A stretch of 64,000 nt of DNA from Bacillota bacterium (GTDB taxonomy: Bacteria; Bacillota; Clostridia; Lachnospirales; Lachnospiraceae): assembly GCA_023439505.1 (NCBI GenBank), contig JAEXNR010000037.1:284416-348415 (forward strand). The letters run 5' to 3'. Made by a program: the position numbers and the translations under genes. The notes beneath the pieces were generated by a model. The model ran no database searches. It was not told the DNA's origin and was given only the letters and a program-made list of their open reading frames with translations. Positions within the stretch are counted from its first letter, which is position 1; each line of letters starts with the position of its first letter. Below, piece after piece: positions 51,317 through 58,952 of the stretch.

Positions 51317-52441
51317 ATGTTGATTAAGAATGCGAAAGTCTTTCAGGATAATCATGAGTTCGCAATCGGGGATATAGTGATAAATGGAGATCGTATTGCA
51401 GAGCATCTGGTGGAGGATGATGTGATCATTGACGCAGAAGGCTTATATGCGATCCCGGGTTTGACAGATCTGCATTTTCATGGATGTGTCGGATATGACT
51501 TTTGTGATGGAACACATGAGGCATTGGAACATATTGCACATTATCAGGCAAGCAATGGGGTAACTACCATTTGCCCCGCATCAATGACATTGGAAGAAGA
51601 AAGACTGGCTGAAATATTTCATGCGGCAGCTACCTTTGAAAGCGAAGGGGGAGCCATTCTTTGCGGGATTAATATGGAAGGACCCTATTTGTCCGAAAAA
51701 AAGAAGGGGGCCCAGAATGCCCGCTATCTTCATAAACCGGATATAGAGATGTACCGCAGATTACAGGAGAAATCAAATCACCTGATCAAGCTTGTAGCCA
51801 TAGCACCGGAAGAAGAGGATGCGATGGAGTTTATTGACCGGCTGAAAGGGGAAGTGGTGTTATCTGTTGCACATACCAATGCGGATTATGACACAACAGC
51901 TGAGGCATTTTCCAGAGGTGCTTCCCATGTAACCCACTTATTCAATGCAATGCCACTTTTTACCCATAGAGCACCGGGCGTAATCGGAGCTGCATTTGAT
52001 GCACCGGACTGCAAAGTAGAACTGATCTGTGATGGAGTACATATTCATCCAAGCATGGTAAGAGCTGCTTTTCAAATGTTTGGTGACGAACGGGTCGTAT
52101 TAATCAGTGATAGTATGATGGCAGCAGGTATGGCAGACGGAGAATATGCCCTTGGAGGACAGGCTGTGCATGTTGAGGGAAATAAAGCGACACTCATTGA
52201 CGGAACCATTGCAGGTTCTGTTACCAATCTGATGAAATGTATGGTGAATGCAGTGAAAACCATGGGAATTCCATTGGAAACAGCTGTCAGATGTGCGGCT
52301 GAAAATCCGGCAAAGGCCATTGGAATCTTTGATCAATATGGCAGCATTGCACCCGGTAAAATTGCAAACATTGTATTGCTGGATGAGAATCTGAATATAA
52401 AGGCAGTGATACTAAAAGGAAAAGAGATTCGTCAGAATTAG
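51317..52441 (+). CDS. nagA: N-acetylglucosamine-6-phosphate deacetylase
   Basis: A 374-residue amidohydrolase that removes the acetyl group from GlcNAc-6-phosphate. Motifs: PGLTDLHFHGCVGYDF (metal HxH), NMEGPYLSEKKKGAQN with the metal Glu, SVAHTNADYDTT, THLFNAMPLFTHR, and VLISDSMMAAGM with the catalytic Asp. All match NagA. It lies between nagB and the ROK kinase gene. Confidence 0.94.
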   Translation: MLIKNAKVFQDNHEFAIGDIVINGDRIAEHLVEDDVIIDAEGLYAIPGLTDLHFHGCVGYDFCDGTHEALEHIAHYQASNGVTTICPASMTLEEERLAEIFHAAATFESEGGAILCGINMEGPYLSEKKKGAQNARYLHKPDIEMYRRLQEKSNHLIKLVAIAPEEEDAMEFIDRLKGEVVLSVAHTNADYDTTAEAFSRGASHVTHLFNAMPLFTHRAPGVIGAAFDAPDCKVELICDGVHIHPSMVRAAFQMFGDERVVLISDSMMAAGMADGEYALGGQAVHVEGNKATLIDGTIAGSVTNLMKCMVNAVKTMGIPLETAVRCAAENPAKAIGIFDQYGSIAPGKIANIVLLDENLNIKAVILKGKEIRQN

Positions 52442-52466
52442 AAAATCACAGATGGGAGTTAAAGTC

Positions 52467-53402
52467 ATGGAACAATATGTGATCGGCGTTGATTTGGGCG
52501 GAACATCTGTTAAGATGGGTTTGTTTTCGTCAGCCGAAGAGCTGGTGGAAAAGTGGGATATACCGACCAATACAACCAATCAGGGAAGTTACATTCTGAA
52601 AGATATATTGCATTCAATAGAATCAAAATTAACCAAAAGATCCATTCAAGAATCTGATATTAAGGGAATCGGAATGGGAATTCCGGGAACTGTAATCGGA
52701 GAAGGATATGTGGGAGCCGCCGTAAACCTTGGTTGGAAGGAAAAGGATGTTGTCTCTGAATTTAAACAAATGTCTGCTATTGGGATGAAAGTTGCCAACG
52801 ATGCCAATGTTGCTGCACTCGGCGAGATGTGGAAGGGCAGTGCCAAAGGATATGATAATCTGGTGCTGCTGACGTTGGGAACCGGGATAGGCGGAGGAAC
52901 TGTTATCGATGGAAAGATTGTTACCGGGTTGTTTGGGGCCGCAGGAGAATTCGGCCACATTCCCATTGTCGTGGATGAAACACAACACTGTGCCTGCGGG
53001 AAGATCGGCTGCCTGGAACAGGCGGCTTCTGCCACGGGAATTGCTCGTTATGCCGGCATCCTTCTGGAGCAGGAAAATGATCAATCAATCCTGCGGGACA
53101 GCGGAAAAATTACCGCCCAGTCCGTATTTGATGCGGCGAAGGCAGGAGATGACCTGGCAATCAGGGTTGTGGAAAGAGCAGGAAATTATCTTGGTCAGGC
53201 ACTTGCTGTTATTACCGGAGTAGTTGATCCACAGATCTTTATCATCGGTGGTGGAGTCTCCCGGGCAGGGCAATACCTGATTGATAACATTCAGAAGCAT
53301 TATCAGGAGAAAGTTTTATATCTCAGTAAAAAAACAGAGATCAGATTAGCCAGTCTTGGAAACGATGCGGGGATTTATGGTGCAGCGAAGCTGGTGCTAT
53401 AA
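52467..53402 (+). CDS. ROK-family sugar kinase, probably N-acetylglucosamine kinase
   Basis: A 311-residue kinase with the ATP-binding start GVDLGGTSVKMGLF, the active region GTGIGGGTVIDGK, FGHIPIVVD, and the ROK zinc motif CACGKIGCLEQAAS. Most relatives are called glucokinase; the nag genes beside it make GlcNAc the better guess, to phosphorylate the free GlcNAc from chitobiose phosphorolysis. ATG 52467 is preferred, with GGGAG eight bases upstream. Confidence 0.85.
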   Translation: MEQYVIGVDLGGTSVKMGLFSSAEELVEKWDIPTNTTNQGSYILKDILHSIESKLTKRSIQESDIKGIGMGIPGTVIGEGYVGAAVNLGWKEKDVVSEFKQMSAIGMKVANDANVAALGEMWKGSAKGYDNLVLLTLGTGIGGGTVIDGKIVTGLFGAAGEFGHIPIVVDETQHCACGKIGCLEQAASATGIARYAGILLEQENDQSILRDSGKITAQSVFDAAKAGDDLAIRVVERAGNYLGQALAVITGVVDPQIFIIGGGVSRAGQYLIDNIQKHYQEKVLYLSKKTEIRLASLGNDAGIYGAAKLVL

Positions 53403-53575
53403 CGATAATCAGAACATTTTTTTTAATATACGTGTTCCAGGAAATGTGAGCAGCGATCAGGGTATGAGCTTTCATAAGAGCATGATATTTTGATATAAAC
53501 AGCAGGATACGTTTAAAGAGCAAGATACGTTACTTATTGTAAAGAGAATAAATAAGAATAAGATAAGACGAATAG

Positions 53576-53650
53576 AAAAATAATCAAAAGAAAAATAATC
53601 AAAAGAATAATAATCAAAAGAATAATAATTAAAAGAATGATTATTAAAAT
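53576..53650. repeat. 15-bp tandem repeat, five units
   Basis: Units at 53576, 53591, 53606, 53621 and 53636. Units one and two are AAAAATAATCAAAAG, unit three AATAATAATCAAAAG, unit four has TTAAAAG at the end, and unit five is degenerate. The unit number may vary between strains. Confidence 0.75.
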
Positions 53651-53692
53651 AATAATAATATAGGAATAATAAATATAAGAATAAAGAACAAG

Positions 53693-53777
53693 AGACTTCC
53701 TCATAAAGAATAACGATCAAATGATATCCGCATATTCCGGGGTGATTTTATCGTTAGTCATATGGGGAAGTCTTTTT
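53693..53777. terminator. Long bidirectional-type terminator hairpin
   Basis: AGACTTCCTCAT pairs with ATGGGGAAGTCT (12 pairs with one G-U), with an inner stem AACGAT/ATCGTT, followed by TTTTT. It separates the ROK kinase gene from the opposing rubrerythrin-like gene. Confidence 0.65.
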
Positions 53778-53817
53778 ATTCATGACAGATGAAACAGCTT
53801 AATGATTCATTTGTTGC

Positions 53818-54363
53818 TTATAGCGGAGGATTTATGGAATATACACGATAATAGGATTGGGGATTAAAACATACTGGGCAAATTTCAGGCGCACAGACGC
53901 CATTTAATATATTGCCGCAAGCCATACAGATCCATAATACCGAGGTATCTTTACAAAAGACCTGACCCCGCAGGATATTATCATACTGAATCTGAAAATC
54001 CAGGGTGTGGTTTAATTCAATGTTCGCTACGCCATTAAAAATGGCTGCGATATCATCAAAGCCCTCATTCCTTGCTGTTTGTGCGAAACTGCGATATAAG
54101 TCATTGGCTGAGGAGGTTTCGGAATCAATTGCATTGGACAAATTCGTTAGGGTGACGGGAAGTACTCCGTTATTTAGAAATCTAAGCCAGGTGACAGCCT
54201 GGGTTATCTCATTCCTTGCTGTGTCATCAAAGATATTACCGATTTCCCGGTAGCCATCCTGTCTGGCGATGTCTCCATATATTAAATACTGGGTACTGGC
54301 CCTTAATTGTCTATCATAAGCCTGAAGAAGATTTGCATATGTTTGGCTTTGTTGAAAATCCAT
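53818..54363 (-). CDS. Rubrerythrin-like protein with degraded diiron site and intact rubredoxin domain
   Basis: A 181-residue protein with a ferritin-like four-helix domain (about 1-140) and a C-terminal rubredoxin-type domain with CMAC and CPVC. In the usual rubrerythrin pattern helix one carries a Glu where this has Gln (YDRQLRAST), helix two an ExxH where this has NEITQ, and helix three a Glu where this has Asn (SSANDLYRSF). Only the helix-four IELNH keeps Glu and His. It may thus not be a normal peroxide reductase, though the FeCys4 site is kept. GGAGGAG precedes the ATG at 54363. Confidence 0.75.
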   Translation of the reverse strand: MDFQQSQTYANLLQAYDRQLRASTQYLIYGDIARQDGYREIGNIFDDTARNEITQAVTWLRFLNNGVLPVTLTNLSNAIDSETSSANDLYRSFAQTARNEGFDDIAAIFNGVANIELNHTLDFQIQYDNILRGQVFCKDTSVLWICMACGNILNGVCAPEICPVCFNPQSYYRVYSINPPL

Positions 54364-54482
54364 AACTCCTCCAAAGTAGTATTCTTTTTATATCATATGA
54401 GGGATGTATGGGAATTATGTAATAAGGGAAGGGGACTTGATTGGTGATTATTCATAAAAATGAGTAATTACTATATTATGAC

Positions 54483-54510
54483 TTCATAGAAAGACAAATC
54501 ATGGTATAAT
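54483..54510 (+). promoter_or_regulatory. Promoter before Fpg/Nei-like gene
   Basis: TTCATA (54483-54488), 16 bases, and TGGTATAAT (54502-54510) with an extended -10. Confidence 0.5.
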
Positions 54511-54569
54511 GTTCCATAAGATAACAAGATAATCAGTAACAGAAATAAGGAAAGGATGGATTAACATTT

Positions 54570-55394
54570 ATGATGGAATTAACAGAAGCGGCAGTGTGTT
54601 CAGCACAATTAGATCAGGCAGTCAGCGGTAAGAAAATTGTAAATGTAATAGCTGCTCAGTCACCCCATAAATTTGCCTGGTATTATAAAGACCCTGAAGA
54701 TTATAAAGACAGACTCCTTGGCAGGAGAATTCAGAATGCGGTAAGCTTTGGAGGGATGGTAGAACTTCGGGCAGATGAAATCAGAGTACTGTTTGGTGAA
54801 GGAGTATCCATTCGCTATCATCAAAACAATGAGACTCCTTTGACAAAGCATCAGCTACTGATCACCTTTGAGGATAATACAGCGATCAGTGCATCCGTTG
54901 TTATGTATGGTGGACTATGGTGTTTTACTGAAGGTGAATTTGACAATCCCTATTATCTGATTGCGAAGGAAAAACCCTCCCCTTTGTCTGAGAAATTCGA
55001 TCTGTGTTATTTCAAGAAGCTCTTAAGCAGCACTGGGACCAAAAGCTTAAGTGCCAAGGCCTTTCTGGCCACACAGCAGAGAATACCCGGACTGGGAAAT
55101 GGATTGATTCAGGATATTTTATTTCTGGCAGGAATACATCCCAGACGGAAGATGCAGACATTATCTGACGAGGAATTTAATAAGTTATATCAGGAATTGA
55201 AACAACTATTATCTAAAATCATAATGATGGGCGGAAGAGATACAGAGAAGGATATCTTTGGGAACTTTGGAGGATATGAGACAATTTTAAGTAAGAAAAC
55301 ACTGGATCAGCCATGTCGGAGCTGTAATACCACGTTGACAAAGGAAACGTACCTTGGAGGGAGTATTTATTATTGCAGTACTTGTCAGAAATAA
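54570..55394 (+). CDS. Fpg/Nei-family DNA glycosylase-like protein
   Basis: A 274-residue protein that matches the formamidopyrimidine/endonuclease VIII glycosylase fold, with the helix-two-turn-helix (ATQQRIPGLGNGLIQDILF) and a C-terminal zinc finger (CRSCN and CSTC). The N-terminus reads MMELTEAAV, whereas catalytic members begin MPELPE, so the nucleophilic Pro2 is missing; Glu3 and Glu6 remain. Related Clostridial proteins, as I recall them, begin MIELPE, so loss of Pro2 may be usual for this subgroup, while loss of Pro5 is not. It may bind damaged DNA, but lyase activity is doubtful. Confidence 0.82.
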   Translation: MMELTEAAVCSAQLDQAVSGKKIVNVIAAQSPHKFAWYYKDPEDYKDRLLGRRIQNAVSFGGMVELRADEIRVLFGEGVSIRYHQNNETPLTKHQLLITFEDNTAISASVVMYGGLWCFTEGEFDNPYYLIAKEKPSPLSEKFDLCYFKKLLSSTGTKSLSAKAFLATQQRIPGLGNGLIQDILFLAGIHPRRKMQTLSDEEFNKLYQELKQLLSKIIMMGGRDTEKDIFGNFGGYETILSKKTLDQPCRSCNTTLTKETYLGGSIYYCSTCQK

Positions 55395-55401
55395 CAGACA
55401 G

Positions 55402-55494
55402 GCTCCTCGCACCTGCTGTATGATCTATGAAATTCCCGGTATTTTGCGTAGTAGAATTTCACTGATCATCAAGCAGGTGTAAAAGCTTAGGAGC
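55402..55494. terminator. Long imperfect hairpin between convergent genes
   Basis: Nested stems GCTCCT/AGGAGC, CACCTGCT/AGCAGGTG, ATGATC/GATCAT and GAAATTC/GAATTTC fold about 93 bases into one rod with an 18-base loop. There is no T-run at either end. A two-way terminator or an RNA-processing site is likely. Confidence 0.55.
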
Positions 55495-55516
55495 ATAGCG
55501 TATTTTATAAAAAATA

Positions 55517-56329
55517 TCAATTTTCTACCCTTGGTCTTAAGGGGTCATTATCCGGTTTTCTCATATCTTTTGAAGACTGCCACAATTTCCATAAATAGTA
55601 ACAACCCTCTCTTGCCATATGATCAGTCAGCAAGGGCGTTAATGATCCAAGAATTCTACCATCCAATCTCTGATCTCTTAAACTCTCCAATAATTCAATA
55701 AATCCTGTCATTGCCTGAGTCACCTGTTCATTTAGCCGGTCCAAAGACGGAAAACTGTTTAACTGTGTCCTCAGAAATCCGTGCAACGTAATTGCTTTTG
55801 TATGCAGCGTTTGGAATATGGTCTCGAATTGGCATAGCCGTTCCTGCTTATCCTTCTCCGTGGAATCCAATTGAGATTTTATGATGTCAGCATGCAGATA
55901 AGCATCCATCAACCATAACAGGTGATAGTGAACAGGATGAAAAACTGGAGGTTTCTCTAGCGTTAAGGCATTAATCACCTTAAGATATTCATCGGATTCA
56001 TTTAACATATTATTATAGAAGGAAGATGTTAGTCCGGATTTCAGATTTGAATTAAGGGTCATAGCAAGTAATTGGAGAAGAAATCCACGAAACTGCAGGG
56101 TGAGCTGCAGAGCTTGCCCCTGTAAGTATGCGATGTCGAGTGTGGGGGATACTTCGCGGAAGTATTCAAGCAGCTGGTCATACTGTATGATATATTCGTG
56201 TGAAATTCGAATGAATTCGGCTTCCGCGGGGGCCAGAGAAAGCAGGACGAACCGGGCATGATCACCCATGATTTGAAGCCAGAAACGATTTTCAAACAAT
56301 ACGGGGTTACTGAGCGTATGTTCCTCCAA
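55517..56329 (-). CDS. DUF2935-family protein
   Basis: A 270-residue helical protein without signal peptide or membrane helix. The start FENRFWLQIMGDHARFVLLSL and a second similar repeat in the C-terminal half (ITLHGFLRTQ, LLTDHMAREGCYYLW) match DUF2935, a two-repeat helical family with conserved His and Glu residues found in spore-forming Firmicutes. The role is unknown; metal binding is plausible from the conserved histidines. TTG 56329 is the likely start, with GGAGG upstream. Confidence 0.78.
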   Translation of the reverse strand: MEEHTLSNPVLFENRFWLQIMGDHARFVLLSLAPAEAEFIRISHEYIIQYDQLLEYFREVSPTLDIAYLQGQALQLTLQFRGFLLQLLAMTLNSNLKSGLTSSFYNNMLNESDEYLKVINALTLEKPPVFHPVHYHLLWLMDAYLHADIIKSQLDSTEKDKQERLCQFETIFQTLHTKAITLHGFLRTQLNSFPSLDRLNEQVTQAMTGFIELLESLRDQRLDGRILGSLTPLLTDHMAREGCYYLWKLWQSSKDMRKPDNDPLRPRVEN

Positions 56330-56378
56330 TAGACACCTCCTGATGGTTTATTATAGAAATATATGCAATGAACAGGCC

Positions 56379-57239
56379 CTATATTCGGAAACCCCTCCCT
56401 ATGATTTCACTGGTATTGGTGATCAGCAGAAAGGCATCCGGTTCTGTTTGTTTGATGAATTTTCTGAGATTAACCGCCTGGGTACGGTTCATGACAGCCA
56501 ATATAATTTTTTTGTCTTTATTCGTAAATGCACCTTTGGCGTCAAATACGGTAGCACTCCGGTGCAGCTTATTCAAAATAAAATCACAAATTGGCTTTGG
56601 GTTCTCTGAAATGATAGTAAAATATTTATTCAAGTTCAAATTCTCAATCACACTGTCTATCATGGTGGATTTTAAAATCAAGCCCATCAAAGAGAAGAAA
56701 CCGGTGGTGAGATCAAATACCAGAAATGTTATCATGGTTAATAAAAAATCGGAAAACAGCAAGGCATTGCCTATATTGAGACTGGTATACTTATTTAACA
56801 ATTTTGCTATCACATCTGTCCCGCCTGTGGATGCTCCGATATTAAACAAGATAGCAGAACCTACGGAAGGTAATATTACAGCAAAAGCCAGTTCCAGAGT
56901 AGGTTCCGTGGTCAGGGGATGCTTCATGGGAGCTATCACTTCCAGCAGCTTAAGGGAGACGGATAACAAGATACTGCCGTAAGCGGTGCGGTTTGCAAAA
57001 CTCTTTCCCAAGAAAATATAAGCAACTACTAATAAGATCAGATTAATAACAAGTACGATGGTACCGGAACTGATGCGATAAGCAACCAATCGGCTGAGGA
57101 TCACTGCAATACCGGTTACGCCACCTATAGAGAAGTTATTCGGGAACTTAAAAAAATAAACTCCAATTACAACCAATAGGACACCAAGTGTGATATAGGT
57201 ATAGTCTTTTATTTGTACTTTGATTGATTTTGGCAGCAT
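56379..57239 (-). CDS. YitT-family membrane protein
   Basis: A 286-residue protein with five to six membrane helices (YitT_membrane type; IGGVTGIAVILSRL and ASTGGTDVIAKLLNKY) and a C-terminal DUF2179 domain (FDAKGAFTNKDKKIILAVMNR) that may bind a nucleotide or other ligand. Function in transport is suspected but unproven. A very small ORF lies upstream on the same strand. Confidence 0.87.
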   Translation of the reverse strand: MLPKSIKVQIKDYTYITLGVLLVVIGVYFFKFPNNFSIGGVTGIAVILSRLVAYRISSGTIVLVINLILLVVAYIFLGKSFANRTAYGSILLSVSLKLLEVIAPMKHPLTTEPTLELAFAVILPSVGSAILFNIGASTGGTDVIAKLLNKYTSLNIGNALLFSDFLLTMITFLVFDLTTGFFSLMGLILKSTMIDSVIENLNLNKYFTIISENPKPICDFILNKLHRSATVFDAKGAFTNKDKKIILAVMNRTQAVNLRKFIKQTEPDAFLLITNTSEIIGRGFRI

Positions 57240-57315
57240 GTGACCAGCCTCCTTATGTTTGTAAGTGATCGGGGACGAATCATGATAGGAACAAAAACTA
57301 TGGCAGGTAAAGTAC

Positions 57316-57396
57316 TTATAATATTTGCCTTAATAATAAATATATTCCTGCTATGATCAGTATACCTTGAAATACTACATAAGTCACTAGTACCAA
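57316..57396 (-). CDS. Possible 26-residue single-helix membrane peptide
   Basis: On the minus strand a TTG at 57396 follows GGAGGG by about seven bases and opens a 26-codon ORF. The peptide is almost all hydrophobic (VVFQGILIIAGIYLLL) with one Arg near the end. Size and form recall type I toxins or small regulatory membrane peptides, but there is no antisense RNA evidence. It may be chance. Confidence 0.3.
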   Translation of the reverse strand: MVLVTYVVFQGILIIAGIYLLLRQIL

Positions 57397-57430
57397 GAAG
57401 ATCCCTCCTGAATTTTTGTCCGGTTGCTGC

Positions 57431-57502
57431 TATTCACTCCCCATATAAGGCCACGAATATGATTTTGTCAAAGATTTCTGAAGCGGAGCAGCTCGTGCGT
57501 AG
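57431..57502 (+). repeat. MITE-like dispersed repeat, copy 2 (left end only)
   Basis: TATTCACTCCCCATA begins a stretch that matches copy 1 closely (AATATGATTTTGTCAAAG, then ATTTCTGAAGCGGAGC). The matching right end is not found downstream, so this copy is truncated or diverged. The 62-residue ORF running through it is not a convincing gene. Confidence 0.55.
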
Positions 57503-57832
57503 TTTCCAAAAATACCTTGAAGGATATTTGCCATATCTAAGATTCGCATTTGCTGGAGAACGGGATAGTGAGTTACTGGCATATATTTTCATTTATAAAT
57601 GGGAACGGTTTATCATAGTATTCCGTCTAATCATTGTAAAGAGATAACAGATACAATAAAACATAGGCTAGAAATAATTCGGTCACTATGAATCTTAAAG
57701 GAGGTTGTAAAGACTAAGTCTTTTCCGGTACCAAAAGATTTAGTTCATTAAACAGAATCGAGAATTTAGTAATCATTTCAAGGATGAGAGTGAAACTTTA
57801 AACATATTAGAAATTAACAGGAGGTTTATACT

Positions 57833-58612
57833 ATGGTAAGGAAAAAGTTAATTAAGATAGTTACATTAGGTTTGTGTATCTCAGCTTTCTATACAGGGGT
57901 GGCTTTTGCACAATCAACAGAAGGAAGCGGTAGTTCATCCGTATCCAGTACATCTGCATCGCAAGGGGACAATGGACTATTTGATAAGCAAAGTGAGATT
58001 GATCAGTATATTTTCAAAGAACATGCAAAGGATATTGAGAAAAAAGGTTTTCAGGTAGTATATACCGGAGTTGTCAATGATGCTGTAGAGATTGGTATCA
58101 CACCTTATTCTAAAGAAGCTGCAGATTATTTATATGATATCTTTGGGAAAGATGGAGTAAACGTAATAAAAGGGGAGGATACCTTATTGTATACCACCCA
58201 GATTGCTCCTGATATGAATATATCAGAAAATTCTATAGACCCGGCAGCGCCTGATACAGCGGTAACAAATGATAATGTGGATAAAGGAGTTGCTGCAGAT
58301 GCCGCCACAGTGGAAGCAAATGATGGAAGAGTCTACAAGGGAAGCGGTGAGATGTATACCATGGAAGAACCCTTTGTTGAGGAATCACAGTTGGAAGATC
58401 CCTCTATGATCTATCAGACCACAGCACCTGATATGAATGCCAAGGCAGCAGATGTAGCAGTAGTCTCTGCACAGGATAAATCAGAAGTAGCTGGCAGTGT
58501 TGTTGGCAGTCAGTTTTTCTCTTTACCGGTTGTAATTCTTGCCGCTGTTTTGGGTACCATGTTAATTGGAGCATTCGCAGTCTTTTTTAACAAACGTAAG
58601 GAGTTAAGATAA
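57833..58612 (+). CDS. Exported protein with C-terminal membrane anchor, unknown function
   Basis: A 259-residue protein with a signal peptide (LGLCISAFYTGVAFAQS, cleaved near residue 26), a Ser-rich linker, a compact globular part (IDQYIFKEHAKDIEKKGF to KGEDTLLYTTQ), an acidic Ala/Asp-rich stretch, and a C-terminal helix (LPVVILAAVLGTMLIGAFAVF) followed by NKRKELR. This is the layout of a surface protein held in the membrane; there is no LPXTG. APDMN occurs twice. I do not recognise the family. AGGAGG precedes the ATG. Confidence 0.7.
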   Translation: MVRKKLIKIVTLGLCISAFYTGVAFAQSTEGSGSSSVSSTSASQGDNGLFDKQSEIDQYIFKEHAKDIEKKGFQVVYTGVVNDAVEIGITPYSKEAADYLYDIFGKDGVNVIKGEDTLLYTTQIAPDMNISENSIDPAAPDTAVTNDNVDKGVAADAATVEANDGRVYKGSGEMYTMEEPFVEESQLEDPSMIYQTTAPDMNAKAADVAVVSAQDKSEVAGSVVGSQFFSLPVVILAAVLGTMLIGAFAVFFNKRKELR

Positions 58613-58952
58613 GGAAGTTAATTCCGGGTAAAAATTTATAACTTAGGGATAGAATTAACCAGAGGAGAGGTAAGGAATCCGGGAATGTGAAGTCTAATTT
58701 GGCTGCATCCCCGGATTCTTTTTTAAAATCTTTAAATAAATGGGTTTTTGGTTTTGCATTCCAAACATTCTGAGGACAAAAATATCATATAGACGCCATA
58801 TTTTCTTATTTGTTTCATATTCTAAAGATATTTCTCCGTAACGTGGAAAAGATGAAGTTTAAAACATGATATAAAGGGAAAATTAATGTTATAAAGGTTT
58901 ATAAATGAAGATTGGCGAAATCAGTAAGTTAGTGCAGGAATGGGGATAATAG
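58613..58952. other. 340-bp spacer
   Basis: It holds the terminator at 58675-58724. The rest is AT-rich with two TATAAA-like boxes (near 58870 and 58892) that might serve the GNAT gene, without clear -35 elements. No gene is seen. Confidence 0.4.
58675..58724 (+). terminator. Intrinsic terminator after exported-protein gene
   Basis: GAATCCGGG (58675-58683) pairs with CCCGGATTC (58710-58718), followed by six T. Confidence 0.8.

Larger units (their letters stand above)
53403..53817. other. 415-bp AT-rich spacer between convergent genes
   Basis: It contains no convincing gene. It holds a 15-bp tandem repeat (53576-53650) and a long terminator hairpin (53693-53777). The minus-strand ORF rich in Phe, Tyr and Asp through this stretch is a by-product of the repeat. 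Confidence 0.5.
57240..57832. other. 593-bp spacer holding a small ORF and a repeat copy
   Basis: Between the divergent YitT and exported-protein genes. It contains a possible 26-residue membrane peptide (57316-57396, minus) and copy 2 of the dispersed repeat (57431-57502). AAAGGAGG at 57697-57704 resembles a ribosome site, but no start codon with an ORF follows. No clear promoter for the exported protein was found. Confidence 0.4.

Noticed and set aside
53576..53650. CRISPR array
   Set aside because: Units are 15 bp, AT-rich and directly abutting without spacers; no cas genes are present.
53472..53720. Minus-strand ORF with repeated Asn/Phe/Tyr/Ser/Asp blocks
   Set aside because: It is the translation of the AT-rich 15-bp tandem repeat, overlaps a terminator hairpin and has no ribosome site.
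57459..57647. 62-codon ORF through repeat copy 2
   Set aside because: Its start lies inside the dispersed repeat, the same frame is not kept in copies 1 and 3, and no good ribosome site precedes it.
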